A stretch of 64,000 bases of DNA, from assembly GCF_001305855.1 (NCBI RefSeq), contig NZ_LIXZ01000014.1:1-64000 (forward strand), written 5' to 3'. The notes beneath the pieces were generated by a model that worked only from the letters and a program-made list of their open reading frames with translations, made no database searches and was not told the origin of the DNA. The stretch comes from Rossellomorea vietnamensis. GTDB taxonomy: Bacteria; Bacillota; Bacilli; Bacillales; Bacillaceae_B. This document shows, piece after piece, positions 54,009 through 64,000 of the stretch (position 1 is the stretch's first letter; each line of letters opens with the position of its first letter). Position numbers and translations under genes: made by a program.

Positions 54009-54485
54009 TTATTGCGATTCTCCTGCAATTTCCGACAAGATTTTATCGAAGGACGTACAAAATGTTTCTCTGTCTTCATTTGTAAAAGGCTTGGGACCTT
54101 TACCATAGTTGCCTCTCCTGCGTTCTTTGGCTGCGACATACCGATAATCGAGTGCCGTGACAATACTCTCTTCCCTGTAGGCTTTTCCCCTGGGAGAGAT
54201 GGCATAAACTTTTTTCGGTAATACCAGACTTGCAAGCCCTATGTCCTGTGTCACCAGGACGTCTCCTGCCTTGACATGATTCATGATGTATAAGTCTGCC
54301 GCTTCTTTCGAACTATCCACATATACCCATTCACCTTCATCCGGTGTGTTCTTTCTGTGGGCATGGGAAGCAACAAAAATGATGTTAAAGCCATAACCTC
54401 TTGTTATTTTAATGATTTCCTGTTTTACCGGGCAAGCATCCGCGTCTACATATACGGTAGGGTTATGATCGCTAATACTAACTAT
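54009..54485 (-). CDS. yqxD: YqxD/YaiI (UPF0178) family protein with no standard start codon
   Basis: The frame encodes about 155-158 residues with the conserved UPF0178 core: VDADACPVKQEIIKIT at the N-terminus, FVASHAHRKN, and DVLVTQDIGLASLVLPKK. The fold is PIN-like. Acidic residues in DADAC may bind metal; function is unknown. No ATG, GTG or TTG lies in frame between the upstream TGA (54492-54494) and VDADACP. A GTG at 54320 would delete the core. ATA at 54485 or ATT at 54476 would be the initiation codon, with GGAGTGAT 5-9 bases before the ATA. Otherwise a one-base indel has occurred. It is the first gene of the dnaG-sigA operon. Confidence 0.8.
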   Translation of the reverse strand: MVSISDHNPTVYVDADACPVKQEIIKITRGYGFNIIFVASHAHRKNTPDEGEWVYVDSSKEAADLYIMNHVKAGDVLVTQDIGLASLVLPKKVYAISPRGKAYREESIVTALDYRYVAAKERRRGNYGKGPKPFTNEDRETFCTSFDKILSEIAGESQ

Positions 54486-54650
54486 TCTACATCACTCCGC
54501 ATTATCCTTCTCTCTTTTTAGAACTTTCCCAGAGATTTGATTGAAATTGTCGAATTTTAATTCAGACGAGACTTGACATATCACAATAATTAGTTTATTC
54601 CTTAAGAGTTTAGTCTAAACCTATTTTAAATATTTTTATCACAATTTTTT

Positions 54651-54679
54651 ATTATAGTATAATCGGACAAGTTTGACCA
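54651..54679 (-). promoter_or_regulatory. Putative sigma-A promoter of yqxD-dnaG-sigA
   Basis: TGGTCA, 17 bases, then a perfect TATAAT on the minus strand. It lies just after the yqfL terminator, consistent with a separate transcription unit and a leader of about 150 bases. The rest of 54486-54799 holds no gene. Confidence 0.55.
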
Positions 54680-54729
54680 CTATAAAAACTTAATTCCTTT
54701 AAGGTTTTTGTTATCATTTAAAAATCACC

Positions 54730-54769
54730 AAAAAAAAAGAATGATTCCCTTTCCATATTAGGGGAATCA
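54730..54769 (-). terminator. Intrinsic terminator of yqfL
   Basis: GATTCCC / GGGAATC with flanking pairs, followed by eight Us on the minus strand, about 30 bases after the yqfL stop. Confidence 0.85.
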
Positions 54770-54799
54770 CCCTTTCAACACGAAAAATGTGTCCGCCGA

Positions 54800-55609
54800 T
54801 CAATCGTTGGCTTTTTGGTAAATGTTTGTGATGACATTGGCTGTTTCTTCGACGGCTTTGTTGGTTACGTCGATGACGTGACATCCGATGCGGTCCGTAA
54901 TTTTTTCAAAATACGTCAGTTCATCTTCTATACGTTTTATATTTGCGTAGCTCGCCTGATCGTTCAGTCCGAGAGACTTTAATCTTTCCCTGCGGATCGT
55001 ATTCAGCTTCTCCGGGCTTATTTTTAATCCGAAGCATTTCTTCGGTGAAACCATAAATAATTCTTCCGGGGGATCTACTTCCGGGACAAGCGGAACATTC
55101 GCCACTTTGATCCTTTTAAGTGCAAGGTATTGCGACAGCGGGGTCTTTGACGTCCTGGACACTCCGACAAGTACAATATCCGCCCTGAGGATGCCCCGCG
55201 GGTCACGCCCATCATCGTATTTGACGGCAAATTCAATGGCTTCCACCTTCTTGAAGTAGTCGTCATCAAGCTTTCTGACAGTCCCGGGTTCAAACAACGG
55301 TTCCCTTTGGTAGGAAGATTGAAATTTGTCCATCAGCGGACCGATGATATCAAATGCATAGAGCTCTTCCTTTTCAGATTGTTCTTTGATGTATGCACGC
55401 ATATCCGGTTTTACAAGGGTATACACAATCAACCCCTGATTGAGCTTCGCCAAGGAAATCACTTCATCGATATGTTCGGTGTCCTCTATATACGGAAAGC
55501 GTTTAATGACCGTATTGGAACCATTGAATTGGCTAATCGCCGCTTTTGTGACTAATTCGGCAGTCTCCCCCACCGAGTCGGATACAACATAGATGATCGG
55601 TTCTTTCAC
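54800..55609 (-). CDS. yqfL: Pyruvate phosphate dikinase/PEP synthetase regulatory protein YqfL
   Basis: A 269-residue DUF299 family protein, a bifunctional kinase/pyrophosphorylase that switches PPDK or PEP synthetase on and off by Thr phosphorylation. The ADP-binding P-loop-like motif is [16 protein letters not shown], and the family motifs [14 protein letters not shown] and [13 protein letters not shown] are clear. In B. subtilis YqfL modulates the gluconeogenesis repressor CcpN. Its gene follows ccpN by 16 bases here as well, so they are one operon. Confidence 0.95.
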   Translation of the reverse strand: MKEPIIYVVSDSVGETAELVTKAAISQFNGSNTVIKRFPYIEDTEHIDEVISLAKLNQGLIVYTLVKPDMRAYIKEQSEKEELYAFDIIGPLMDKFQSSYQREPLFEPGTVRKLDDDYFKKVEAIEFAVKYDDGRDPRGILRADIVLVGVSRTSKTPLSQYLALKRIKVANVPLVPEVDPPEELFMVSPKKCFGLKISPEKLNTIRRERLKSLGLNDQASYANIKRIEDELTYFEKITDRIGCHVIDVTNKAVEETANVITNIYQKAND

Positions 55610-55625
55610 GATCGTTCACCACCTT

Positions 55626-56252
55626 CTAGTATTCATCTGCCAACGCAACAAATGCTTTTGTTATATTGGTCTTCGTAATCCTGCCTATGACTTCTAAATC
55701 ACCGTTTTCGGTCTTTTTGATGACGGGTACAGAGTCAATTTGCTTATGAATCAAGTCCTTCGCCACTCCGATCAGCTGGTCATCTTTTTCACAAACCGTG
55801 ATATTGGGCATCCTTGTCATAATAATATTCACCGGCAACGTACTGAGTTCCTGCTTCCCGATACTCGCTCTTAAAAGATCTTTACGGGAGAGGACACCCA
55901 CTAAGTATGTATTGGCATCCACGACAAACAATGTTCCCACATCTTCCAGAAACATAGTTACGATGGCATCATACACGGAAACATTTTCATTCACCACAAC
56001 GGGGATCGATTGATAATCCTTGACGAATATTTTGTTCAGGTTCTCCGTCAGCAGCTGTGTACCTGTTTTCCCTGTATAGAAATACCCCACCCTTGGACGG
56101 GCATCCAAGTAACCTGCCATGGTCAGGATCGCAAGGTCGGGTCTCAGAGTCGCCCTGGTTAAATTTAATTGATCCGCTATATGTTCACCAGTGATTGGCC
56201 CATTGTCTTTTACTATTTGCAGAATATGTTCTTGACGCTTATTAAGTTCGAT
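55626..56252 (-). CDS. ccpN: Catabolite control protein CcpN, irregular start codon
   Basis: The frame gives about 208 residues: an N-terminal winged helix (QIVKDNGPITGEHIADQLNL), then LRPDLAILTMAG, and two CBS domains (about 80-205, VSVYDAIVTMFLEDVGTLFV, LLRASIGKQ). CcpN represses the gluconeogenic genes gapB and pckA. The expected GTG-AGT start at 56262 is out of frame by one base: GTGAGTAACAATCGAA would need one A removed. In frame, only ATC (56252) is left after a TGA, 6 bases downstream of AGGTGGTGA. So either an ATC start or a one-base insertion is present. An ATG at 56120 would remove the winged helix and is not plausible. Confidence 0.85.
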   Translation of the reverse strand: MELNKRQEHILQIVKDNGPITGEHIADQLNLTRATLRPDLAILTMAGYLDARPRVGYFYTGKTGTQLLTENLNKIFVKDYQSIPVVVNENVSVYDAIVTMFLEDVGTLFVVDANTYLVGVLSRKDLLRASIGKQELSTLPVNIIMTRMPNITVCEKDDQLIGVAKDLIHKQIDSVPVIKKTENGDLEVIGRITKTNITKAFVALADEY

Positions 56253-56439
56253 TGTTACTCACCACCTAACGGTCAAACGATTTATGTTATACTTTATATT
56301 AAATATTATATACTATTTAACCGAAATGAAAAGAGCATATTATCATCCATTTGTGACAACCTATAGCTGAATTTCACTTTACAAAGAGTATCTTCTTTTG
56401 AATAAAACTTCAAATCTTTTCTCCTCTCTAAATCATTAG

Positions 56440-56468
56440 TTGTTTTTATTTCTTTATCATGATAAAAT
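56440..56468 (+). promoter_or_regulatory. Sigma-A promoter of glyQS
   Basis: TTGTTT (56440-56445), 17 bases, TAAAAT (56463-56468). It lies just upstream of the T-box leader. The region 56253-56439 shows no gene. Confidence 0.7.
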
Positions 56469-56471
56469 GTC

Positions 56472-56690
56472 TTCATCTTATAACCAATAAAGCTATGATG
56501 GATCAATAATCCTTGCTGACAGATAAGCGACTGGGGACAGTGAAAGCCCAGAAGGCATGGAGACGGCAATCCGGAGCTATTTACCGATTAAAAGTGGGTA
56601 TACTTGTATGTATATCAACTAGGGTGGAACCGCGAGTAACAAGCTCGTCCCTAGGCCTCAAGCGCCTAAGGACGAGCTTTTTTATTTACA
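56472..56690 (+). promoter_or_regulatory. T-box riboswitch leader of glyQS
   Basis: A leader of about 220 bases with the conserved T-box AGGGTGGAACCGCG (56621-56634). Its UGGA (56625-56628) can pair with the UCCA end of uncharged tRNA-Gly. A strong terminator stem AAGCTCGTCC / GGACGAGCTT with TTTTTT (56641-56685) overlaps the antiterminator. A stem I-like region with a GGC triplet, the expected Gly specifier, occurs near 56551-56570. Uncharged tRNA-Gly should prevent termination. The 5' boundary is approximate. Confidence 0.92.
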
Positions 56691-56715
56691 TAAATGATAA
56701 AAAGGAGTGACTTAT

Positions 56716-58089
56716 ATGTCAATGGAACAAGTAGTCAACTTAGCAAAGCACAGAGGATTTGTCTTCCCCGGTTCTGAAATTTACGGAGGACTTGCCAACA
56801 CATGGGATTACGGCCCGCTTGGTGTAGAGTTAAAAAACAATATTAAAAAAGCTTGGTGGAAAAAATTCGTACAGGAATCCCCTTATAATGTAGGCCTTGA
56901 TGCAAGTATCCTGATGAATCCCCAAACATGGGTAGCTTCCGGACACGTTGGAAACTTCAATGATCCGATGATCGACTGTAAGCAATGTAAAACTCGTCAC
57001 CGCGCAGACAAAATCATCGAAAACGCTCTGGAAGCAAAAGGTATCGAAATGATCGTCGATGGTCTTTCTTTCGAGAAAATGGAAGAAATCATCAAAGAGC
57101 ATGATATTGCGTGTCCTGATTGCGGGAGCCATGATTTCACGGGTATCCGCCAATTTGATCTTATGTTCAAAACCCATCAGGGAGTAACGGAATCTTCTAC
57201 AAATGAAATTTATTTACGTCCTGAAACTGCACAGGGAATCTTTGTAAACTTCAAAAACGTTCAGCGATCCATGCGTAAGAAGATGCCTTTCGGTATTGCT
57301 CAAGTAGGTAAAAGCTTCCGAAATGAAATCACTCCTGGTAATTTCACATTCAGAACCCGTGAATTCGAACAGATGGAATTGGAATTCTTCTGCAAACCTG
57401 GTGAAGACCTTGAGTGGTTCTCATACTGGCGCGAATTCTGTAAAAACTGGTTACTGAATCTTGGAATGAGCGAAGATAACATGAGACTGCGTGATCATGA
57501 TCAAGATGAATTATCCCATTACAGCAACGCGACAACGGATATCGAATACAAATTCCCGTTTGGCTGGGGTGAGCTTTGGGGTGTGGCAGATCGTACAGAC
57601 TTCGACCTGAAGCGTCATATGGAACACTCGAATGAGGACTTCCACTACATGGATCCACAAACGAATGAAAAATATGTCCCATACTGCATCGAGCCTTCCC
57701 TTGGGGCAGACCGGGTAACCCTTGCATTCCTATGCGATGCATTCGAAGAAGAGGAACTCGAGAACGATTCACGTACCGTGTTACGTTTTCACCCGGCGCT
57801 TGCTCCGTTCAAAGCGGCTGTGCTGCCACTTTCTAAAAAGCTTTCTGACGATGCAATCAAAGTGTACGAAGAGCTGTCACAGGATCTTATGATCGACTTC
57901 GACGAAACGGCATCCATCGGGAAACGTTACCGCCGCCAGGACGAAATCGGTACACCATTCTGTATCACATTTGACTTTGACTCTGTAGAAGACGGTCAAG
58001 TAACCGTACGTGACCGTGACACAATGGATCAAGTAAGGATGCCAATCAGTGAAGTTAAAGCGTTCTTGCTAGAGAAAACCAAATTTTAA
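56716..58089 (+). CDS. glyQS: Glycyl-tRNA synthetase (single-chain, alpha2 type)
   Basis: A 457-residue class II enzyme charging tRNA-Gly. Motif 1/2/3 regions are seen in [33 protein letters not shown] and [14 protein letters not shown]. It has a zinc-binding insert with CKQC and CPDCGSHDF, and a C-terminal anticodon-binding domain (about 355-455). The ATG at 56716 is preferred over a GTG nine bases earlier because AAGGAG is 10 bases upstream of it. Expression is controlled by the T-box leader, and transcription stops in the first copy of the downstream repeat. Confidence 0.97.
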   Translation: MSMEQVVNLAKHRGFVFPGSEIYGGLANTWDYGPLGVELKNNIKKAWWKKFVQESPYNVGLDASILMNPQTWVASGHVGNFNDPMIDCKQCKTRHRADKIIENALEAKGIEMIVDGLSFEKMEEIIKEHDIACPDCGSHDFTGIRQFDLMFKTHQGVTESSTNEIYLRPETAQGIFVNFKNVQRSMRKKMPFGIAQVGKSFRNEITPGNFTFRTREFEQMELEFFCKPGEDLEWFSYWREFCKNWLLNLGMSEDNMRLRDHDQDELSHYSNATTDIEYKFPFGWGELWGVADRTDFDLKRHMEHSNEDFHYMDPQTNEKYVPYCIEPSLGADRVTLAFLCDAFEEEELENDSRTVLRFHPALAPFKAAVLPLSKKLSDDAIKVYEELSQDLMIDFDETASIGKRYRRQDEIGTPFCITFDFDSVEDGQVTVRDRDTMDQVRMPISEVKAFLLEKTKF

Positions 58090-58092
58090 ACC

Positions 58093-58217
58093 CTAAAGCG
58101 GAGGCGGCTCGTTCAGCCCCGACAAGCATATCTGGAAAATCCCTGAAGGCACACTTTTTGCCTTTGGGGATTTTTTTAGATATGACCTCGAGGGGCTAGC
58201 CGCCGGAGCTAGAAGAC
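58093..58217 (+). repeat. Structured palindromic repeat, copy 1 (includes glyQS terminator)
   Basis: A 125-base element. The 5' arm AGCGGAGGCGGC...AGCCCC...CATATCT pairs with AGATATG...GGGGCT...GCCGCCGGAGCT on the 3' side. Its centre is a hairpin (AATCCC-TGAAGGCA / TGCC-TTT-GGGATT) followed by seven Ts at about 58171-58178, which can serve as the terminator for glyQS. A second copy follows 127 bases on. Such elements recur in Bacillaceae intergenic regions, as I recall, without a known function. Confidence 0.85.
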
Positions 58218-58218
58218 C

Positions 58219-58344
58219 CCTAAAGCGGAGGCGGCTCGTTCAGAGGCGACAAGCATAAGACGGCCCTGCTGAAAAAGGCGTTCTTTGCCTTTTTGGCAGG
58301 GTTGACTTATGACCTCGAGCCTCTAGCCGCCGGAGCTAGAAGAC
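58219..58344 (+). repeat. Structured palindromic repeat, copy 2
   Basis: Same framework as copy 1 with compensatory changes: AGCGGAGGCGGC...AGAGGC...CATAAG pairs with CTTATG...GCCTCT...GCCGCCGGAGCT. The inner hairpin is CCCTGC-TGAAAAAGGC / GCCTTTTT-GGCAGGG. Fixed loop residues TCGTTC, GACAAG and ACCTCGAG are identical in both copies. There is no long T-run, so it is not a clear terminator. It lies downstream of the convergent recO gene. Confidence 0.85.
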
Positions 58345-58350
58345 ACAATA

Positions 58351-58391
58351 AAAAATCAGGCCCATTCACAAAAGTGAATGGGCCTTTCTAT
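58351..58391. terminator. Bidirectional terminator of recO
   Basis: GGCCCATTCAC / GTGAATGGGCC with a 4-base loop (58360-58385). AAAAAA on the plus strand upstream gives the minus-strand U-run after recO, and TTTCT follows on the plus strand. Confidence 0.92.
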
Positions 58392-58413
58392 ATCACAAGC
58401 AGCATCTATAAAA

Positions 58414-59166
58414 CTAGAATAAGTCCTTAAGGTTATCCATTTGGTCCAGAAACCTCCTGGACTTTAATGTCAGACCTGAGTTTTCATCGTAATAAGTCCT
58501 GATTACCCGCTTCAATTGATGTTTCGTTTCATCTTTCACCGATATATTTCCCAATCGATTGAGGTCGAAATAGTAAAATACCCTGAGAAGCTTCACAGTG
58601 CTTTGTGAGATCGGTAAATGATGTGGGTCTTCACTTAAACAGCGATGACAGATGAATCCATTTTCTTTAAAAGAAAAAGCGAATTCACCATCGGTTTCCC
58701 CACACACAGCACATCCATTCAGGTGAGGATACAACCCCAGTACAGGGAGCATCTTCATTTCAAAAATATGCATCAGGATTTCCGGGTCATAGTCTTCATT
58801 CAAGTAGTGAAGAGTTTTGTAAAGCAATTCAAACAGGAAGGGGTTCGGCTTTCGGTCCTCGGTCGCTTTATCAAGGAGGTCAACGATATAAGTGGCGTAA
58901 GCCGTCTTAAACAGATCCTCCCTCACATGCCTCAGGGACTCTGCCATTTCTCCCTGTTGAAGGGTACCAAGCCCGCTTCCTTTGATAAAAAGGAAATAAC
59001 CATATGTAAACAATTGTGAAATGGCGGATAGACGGCTATTAGGTTTCTTTGCCCCTCTAGCCATCAATCCAATCTTTCCAAATTCCCGTGTATATATGGT
59101 AACAATCTTATTCGACTCACCGTAATGATTGGTTCGAATGACAATTCCTTCACACTTCTGCAGCAT
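58414..59166 (-). CDS. recO: DNA repair protein RecO
   Basis: A 250-residue recombination mediator that loads RecA on SSB-coated DNA with RecR. The N-terminal OB domain starts [20 protein letters not shown], with [16 protein letters not shown] helical middle and a zinc ribbon follow ([14 protein letters not shown] ... CHRCLSED). The ATG at 59166 has GGGAGGTGG in front. It is downstream of yqzL on the same strand, as in B. subtilis. Confidence 0.95.
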   Translation of the reverse strand: MLQKCEGIVIRTNHYGESNKIVTIYTREFGKIGLMARGAKKPNSRLSAISQLFTYGYFLFIKGSGLGTLQQGEMAESLRHVREDLFKTAYATYIVDLLDKATEDRKPNPFLFELLYKTLHYLNEDYDPEILMHIFEMKMLPVLGLYPHLNGCAVCGETDGEFAFSFKENGFICHRCLSEDPHHLPISQSTVKLLRVFYYFDLNRLGNISVKDETKHQLKRVIRTYYDENSGLTLKSRRFLDQMDNLKDLF

Positions 59167-59211
59167 TTAGCCACCTCCCGATCTCTATCTTCCCGGGTGA
59201 TGACAAACTTA

Positions 59212-59355
59212 TCACGTTAAAGGAAAATCAACTTCCGCTGTTTCTTCTTCAAAGCTGTAAGGATCCTCAAATGTCTCCTTCTCAAGCTCCTTAAAAAGGA
59301 GATAGGTGTCGATACTCCCTGTCTGCGAAAAAAATTTCCATGTTAAGTCTAACAT
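59212..59355 (-). CDS. yqzL: Small protein YqzL
   Basis: A 47-residue peptide beginning MLDLTWKFFSQTGSIDTYLL and ending in an acidic EEETAEVDFPLT. It is the YqzL family found between era and recO in Bacilli. AAAGGTGGG lies 6-7 bases upstream of the ATG. Function unknown. It is likely to be cotranscribed with recO, 45 bases away. Confidence 0.9.
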   Translation of the reverse strand: MLDLTWKFFSQTGSIDTYLLFKELEKETFEDPYSFEEETAEVDFPLT

Positions 59356-59462
59356 TAAAAAACCCACCTTTCTGGATTTAAACTAGCAAGACTTCATAAG
59401 CTTTCTTGTGATTAGAATGAGCATTTTCTCTCTAAAACATGTGGCCTAAATATTGTTAATTA

Positions 59463-60789
<1,327 letters not shown>

Positions 60790-60942
60790 TTAACCCTAAC
60801 ACATTCATTTTACTACAATTTTCGTAAAAGAAAATGGGCTGTTATCATTTTGTAATAAAATAGTTAGATAATTCAAACTATTTATCAATTTTGTTCTTTG
60901 CTCCACTTATTCTATACAAGTATAAGAACGTTTTCAAATGAA

Positions 60943-60992
60943 TTAAAGGCTGCAGGAAAGAAATTGCTCAATTTCTTCCCTGCAGCCTTTAT
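60943..60992 (-). terminator. Intrinsic terminator downstream of dgkA
   Basis: A long stem AAAGGCTGCAGG-a-AAGAAATTG / CAATTTCTT-c-CCTGCAGCCTTT lies after the dgkA stop on the minus strand and is followed by AATTC. The U-run is short, but the stem is very stable. It separates the pgpH-ybeY-dgkA genes from cdd-era. Confidence 0.8.
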
Positions 60993-61019
60993 TTTGCGGT
61001 GTTACAATGCCTTTTCAGA

Positions 61020-61412
61020 TCAGAGGATCAATTCCAAAAGCTTTGGAAGAAAGATGATGGTTCCTACAATGGCAGTACAAACTGCGAAGAGCAGGACCGC
61101 CGCCGAAGCCAGATCCTTCGCAGCCTTCGCAAGTGGATGATACTCTTCTGTGGTAAGATCGACCGCCTTTTCAATGGCTGTATTCATCGTTTCAAGAGCA
61201 AGCACGGAAAAGACCAGGATGATCAGGATGATCCATTCCATGACGGATACAGAGAGCAGGTAGGCAAGTAAGAAAACCACAATACCTGCGAATGAATGAA
61301 TCCTGAAATTCTGTTCCGTTGCCCAGACAGACTTCATTCCTTCCGCTGCATATCCAAAGGATTTTATGAACCGGAATAAGCCGAATTTAGTCTCTTTTGA
61401 GTCCATATTCAT
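61020..61412 (-). CDS. dgkA: Undecaprenol/diacylglycerol kinase DgkA
   Basis: A 130-residue protein with three membrane helices (about 33-52, 55-75, 105-126) and the DgkA active-site segments [30 protein letters not shown] and [13 protein letters not shown]. In Gram-positives the enzyme phosphorylates undecaprenol for wall-lipid recycling. It overlaps ybeY by 26 bases. AAGGAC lies 8 bases upstream of the ATG at 61412. Confidence 0.95.
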   Translation of the reverse strand: MNMDSKETKFGLFRFIKSFGYAAEGMKSVWATEQNFRIHSFAGIVVFLLAYLLSVSVMEWIILIILVFSVLALETMNTAIEKAVDLTTEEYHPLAKAAKDLASAAVLLFAVCTAIVGTIIFLPKLLELIL

Positions 61413-61860
61413 CTAAAATGTCCTTTTGTCTCTTGAACATTTTCTTTTCCTCTTCTTCTTCCATATGGTCGTACCCTAATAAATGAAGGAAGCCGTGAAG
61501 GGCAAGAAAACCAAGTTCACGGGATATAGAATGGTTGTACTCTTCCGCCTGTTCCTTCGTACGGTCAATGGAAATGATGATGTCCCCAAGAACGCGGGGA
61601 ATCTCAGCCCCTATGATTTCAACCTCATCTTCCCCCAATTCTTCCAGGGCAAATGAAATCACATCCGTTGGCTGATCCTTAGCCCGGTATTCCCGGTTGA
61701 TTTCCTGGATACGGTCGTTTGTCACAAAGGTCACGGAAACTTCGCTTTCATCCTCGATCCCTTCTTTTTCTGCAGCAAAGTTCAGGATATTCTGAACCAG
61801 CTGTGACTGTTCCTCGGATACTGTTTCTGTTTCGTCAATAAAGTCGATTAATAAAGTCAT
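61387..61860 (-). CDS. ybeY: Endoribonuclease YbeY
   Basis: A 157-residue zinc RNase/rRNA maturation factor. The signature [17 protein letters not shown] carries the three His zinc ligands, and the [23 protein letters not shown] region is typical. It acts in 16S rRNA 3' processing and ribosome quality control. Its stop region overlaps dgkA, and its start overlaps the pgpH stop by 4 bases (ATGA). Confidence 0.96.
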   Translation of the reverse strand: MTLLIDFIDETETVSEEQSQLVQNILNFAAEKEGIEDESEVSVTFVTNDRIQEINREYRAKDQPTDVISFALEELGEDEVEIIGAEIPRVLGDIIISIDRTKEQAEEYNHSISRELGFLALHGFLHLLGYDHMEEEEEKKMFKRQKDILDEYGLKRD

Positions 61861-64000
61861 GCCTTATCTCCTTTTGCTTGAAGTTCAGGGTACTCGATCC
61901 TCGGATGGAAGATTCCACTCAATGTTTCACATAGAGACCTCTTTACCGTCTCTAATTGCTTTAATGAAATATCACATTCGTTAAACTGCCCGTCCTGGAG
62001 GCGGTCCTGTACGATCGAATGGACAAGCTTTTGAATTTCTGCCTGTGTCGGTGATTTCTTCGACCTGACAGCCGCTTCTACACTGTCCGCAATGCTGATG
62101 ACAGCCGCTTCCCTCGTCTGAGGTTTAGGGCCTGGATAGCGATATTCTTCTTCCTTAACATCTTTCCCTTGTTCTTTTGCCTTATAATAGAAAAATTTCA
62201 ACAGTGTCGTCCCGTGATGCTGCTCGGCGATGTCAACGATTTCCTTTGGCAATTTATGTTTCCGGAGCATCTGGGCTCCATCTGAAGCATGACTAATAAT
62301 AACATCCCGGCTTGTTTCAGGCGAGACCCGGTCATGGGGATTTCCCATATTCAGTTGATTCTCGATAAAGAAATGCGGCCGTTTGGACTTTCCTACATCA
62401 TGATAATAGCAGCCGACCCTCGCGAGTAAACCGTTAGCCCCGATGGCTTCACACGCGGCTTCCGCAAGGTTCGCCACCATGACACTGTGATGATAAGTAC
62501 CCGGCGCATCGGTCAACAACTTCTTTAATAACGGCTGTGTAGGACTTGAAAGTTCGACCAGTCTCATAGAAGAAAGAATCCCGAATCCCGCTTCAAAAAA
62601 CGGGAGGAAACCGATCGTGAGGATGGAAGACATGATACCCGATACGAGGGCAAACACAATATAATACACATATTCACTATTCGAATAGGAAGTACCGCTT
62701 AATAGGATTAAAAATCCAAGGATCAGGATATTGACAAGGGCTACGTAAATCCCCGCCCTTAAAATATTCGAACGCTGATTTCGGCTCACAAGGAAAAGAA
62801 TCCCGGATACACCGCTGAATAATGTATAAATCGCAATTTCGATATCGATGGATCCAGAGAACTGCTGATGAAACACGATACTCGAGCACGCAGACAGGAT
62901 GAATACCATCATCATTGCGATCCGTTCATTCAGTAAGATCCTCAATATCATACCCGTGAAGGCAGCCGGGAATATGAAAACAATATCGTTGATCTCCAGC
63001 TGTTCTATCAGTCCGACGATCTTCATGATCAGTAGTGATATGACAAACACGATGCTTGTGAGGATCAAGTAGTTTTGCTTCCGCTCCTCGGTGACTTCAA
63101 GTGTATAGAAGAAATAATATAATGAACTGATCACAACCAGGACAAAAAGGGCGAGACCGATATATGGCCTGAAGGAGAACGTATCCTCCACCATCCCCAG
63201 AGACTTCAGGATGCTGTATTTTTTAGGTGTGATCAGCTCCCCGTCTTCTACGATGACCCCGCCTTCAATGATTTCAACCTTTTCCACATTTGCCTCGGCG
63301 AGCTTCTTTAACTCATCCGTTTTTTCAGCATCGTAGTAAAGCGTCGGCTCGATGGCGACTTTCCCAAGCTTCACTGCTGCGGTGGATAAATCACCTTTGA
63401 ACGAATAGTTGGTGATCCGTTGTTCCAGATTCAATTTCGCTTCATTTAATTCTTCCTCTTTCACCCCGTTTTCCATGATGATTTTTATCTGCGTTGAAAC
63501 GATGGTTTCTACACGTGATAAGTCATCTTCTGAGGCCTCAAGGAGGGTTTTTAATACATCATCACTCAGACTGTTGGTGACATTATTATTTTTATCCTTC
63601 GGCAATTTGGCTTTCAAGAGCTTCAGCTGTTCATTTAGATCCGGAGTTGATGGAGGTTTTAGATCTTCTTCTCCCCCGGCCTGTGGATTCTCACTTTTCA
63701 CTTCATTTACGCTTTCCAACAAAGAGTGAATCAATGAAGTTGAGTTATCGATCGCCCCTTCTTTCGGGGTATATACACTCGCTACTTCTGCCTTTGCTTC
63801 TTCCTTCTTCTTGGCAGTTGCCTCCTCATCGACGAATTTCTTAGGAGCCCTTATCGTAGTGGGGGCATCTTCATACAAATGAATATCCAGCGTTTTCGGT
63901 GTCACATTTCCATATAGGACTCCGAAAACAATGATGCCAAGCAGCACAAATAAGAGGTTGGTAAATAATCGGTAGCTCAGAAAGCTCCTTATCTTGAGTA
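61857..64000 (-). CDS. pgpH: Cyclic-di-AMP phosphodiesterase PgpH (5' end outside the window)
   Basis: A 7TM-HD family protein. The frame stays open to the window edge ([15 protein letters not shown] upstream of the first internal start), so the true N-terminus is beyond 64000. An extracytoplasmic 7TMR-HDED domain (about the first 280 residues here, starting [11 protein letters not shown]), seven helices (about 285-480), then an HD domain with [14 protein letters not shown] and [15 protein letters not shown] motifs. It degrades c-di-AMP to pApA, controlling potassium and osmolyte balance. It is the upstream gene of pgpH-ybeY-dgkA, linked by overlapping starts. Confidence 0.96.
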   Translation of the reverse strand, partial: LKIRSFLSYRLFTNLLFVLLGIIVFGVLYGNVTPKTLDIHLYEDAPTTIRAPKKFVDEEATAKKKEEAKAEVASVYTPKEGAIDNSTSLIHSLLESVNEVKSENPQAGGEEDLKPPSTPDLNEQLKLLKAKLPKDKNNNVTNSLSDDVLKTLLEASEDDLSRVETIVSTQIKIIMENGVKEEELNEAKLNLEQRITNYSFKGDLSTAAVKLGKVAIEPTLYYDAEKTDELKKLAEANVEKVEIIEGGVIVEDGELITPKKYSILKSLGMVEDTFSFRPYIGLALFVLVVISSLYYFFYTLEVTEERKQNYLILTSIVFVISLLIMKIVGLIEQLEINDIVFIFPAAFTGMILRILLNERIAMMMVFILSACSSIVFHQQFSGSIDIEIAIYTLFSGVSGILFLVSRNQRSNILRAGIYVALVNILILGFLILLSGTSYSNSEYVYYIVFALVSGIMSSILTIGFLPFFEAGFGILSSMRLVELSSPTQPLLKKLLTDAPGTYHHSVMVANLAEAACEAIGANGLLARVGCYYHDVGKSKRPHFFIENQLNMGNPHDRVSPETSRDVIISHASDGAQMLRKHKLPKEIVDIAEQHHGTTLLKFFYYKAKEQGKDVKEEEYRYPGPKPQTREAAVISIADSVEAAVRSKKSPTQAEIQKLVHSIVQDRLQDGQFNECDISLKQLETVKRSLCETLSGIFHPRIEYPELQAKGDKA

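Noticed and set aside
54009-54320. A 103-residue version of yqxD starting at GTG 54320
   Set aside because: It would remove the DADACP and SHAHR core conserved in the family.
55626-56120. A 164-residue version of ccpN starting at ATG 56120
   Set aside because: It lacks the DNA-binding winged helix, which is plainly encoded upstream.

Overview
The window looks like chromosomal backbone DNA of a spore-forming member of the Bacillaceae. From end to end its gene content and order follow the Bacillus subtilis yqgV–yqfF region: yqgVUTS, glcK, yqgQ, gluP, yqgN, the pst operon, pbpA, sodA, yqgC/B, ispG, zur, nfo, cshB, ispH, yqfO-trmK, cccA, sigA-dnaG, yqfL-ccpN, glyQS, recO-era-cdd-dgkA-ybeY-pgpH. 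Shine-Dalgarno sites are strong, intrinsic terminators are frequent, and sporulation genes are present. Departures from B. subtilis (a znuCB-zur operon, an acyl-CoA dehydrogenase beside sigA, a DUF4912/GT4 cluster, a large Na/Pi transporter) suggest another Bacillus-like genus. I cannot name the species from the sequence alone.

Layout. 1-250: the 3' end of an ISL3-family insertion sequence. 334-3.6 kb: an HxlR regulator, the yqgV/yqgU pair and a cell-wall endopeptidase. 3.7-7.1 kb: an LtaS-like protein, glucokinase and YqgQ. 7.2-9.7 kb: an orphan SpoVAF-like GerA-family protein back to back with an unrecognised membrane-anchored protein that has a near-perfect sigma-E promoter. 9.7-13.3 kb: rhomboid protease gluP, small and DUF92 membrane proteins, 5-FTHF cyclo-ligase and a frameshifted rpmG. 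13.3-18 kb: a four-gene, tightly overlapping operon (HTH-DUF4912 protein, degenerate GH57/GT4 fusion, sugar nucleotidyltransferase, unknown protein) behind a sigma-E-like promoter. This is the best candidate for an undescribed system, probably a sporulation polysaccharide pathway. 18.3-20.5 kb: a small HTH membrane protein and a chemoreceptor. 20.6-25.9 kb: pstSCABB-phoU with a four-repeat Pho box. 26-35.4 kb: a rod-shape PBP, two MFS transporters, SodA, Na/Pi transport and small membrane proteins. 35.5-48.3 kb: both terminal isoprenoid (MEP) enzymes, a Zur-regulated zinc importer with zur, DNA repair, an RNA helicase, YqfQ with internal amino-acid repeats, and TrmK. 48.4-54.5 kb: cytochrome c550, acyl-CoA dehydrogenase, and the yqxD-dnaG-sigA operon. 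54.8-58.4 kb: the gluconeogenesis regulators YqfL and CcpN, T-box-controlled glyQS, and a tandem structured repeat. 58.4-64 kb: recO-yqzL-era-cdd-dgkA-ybeY-pgpH, with pgpH running off the window.

Several gene starts are abnormal. rpmG is frameshifted after codon 6. yqxD and ccpN have no ATG/GTG/TTG in frame between the upstream stop and their conserved N-termini. No tRNA, rRNA, CRISPR array, prophage or replication origin was seen.
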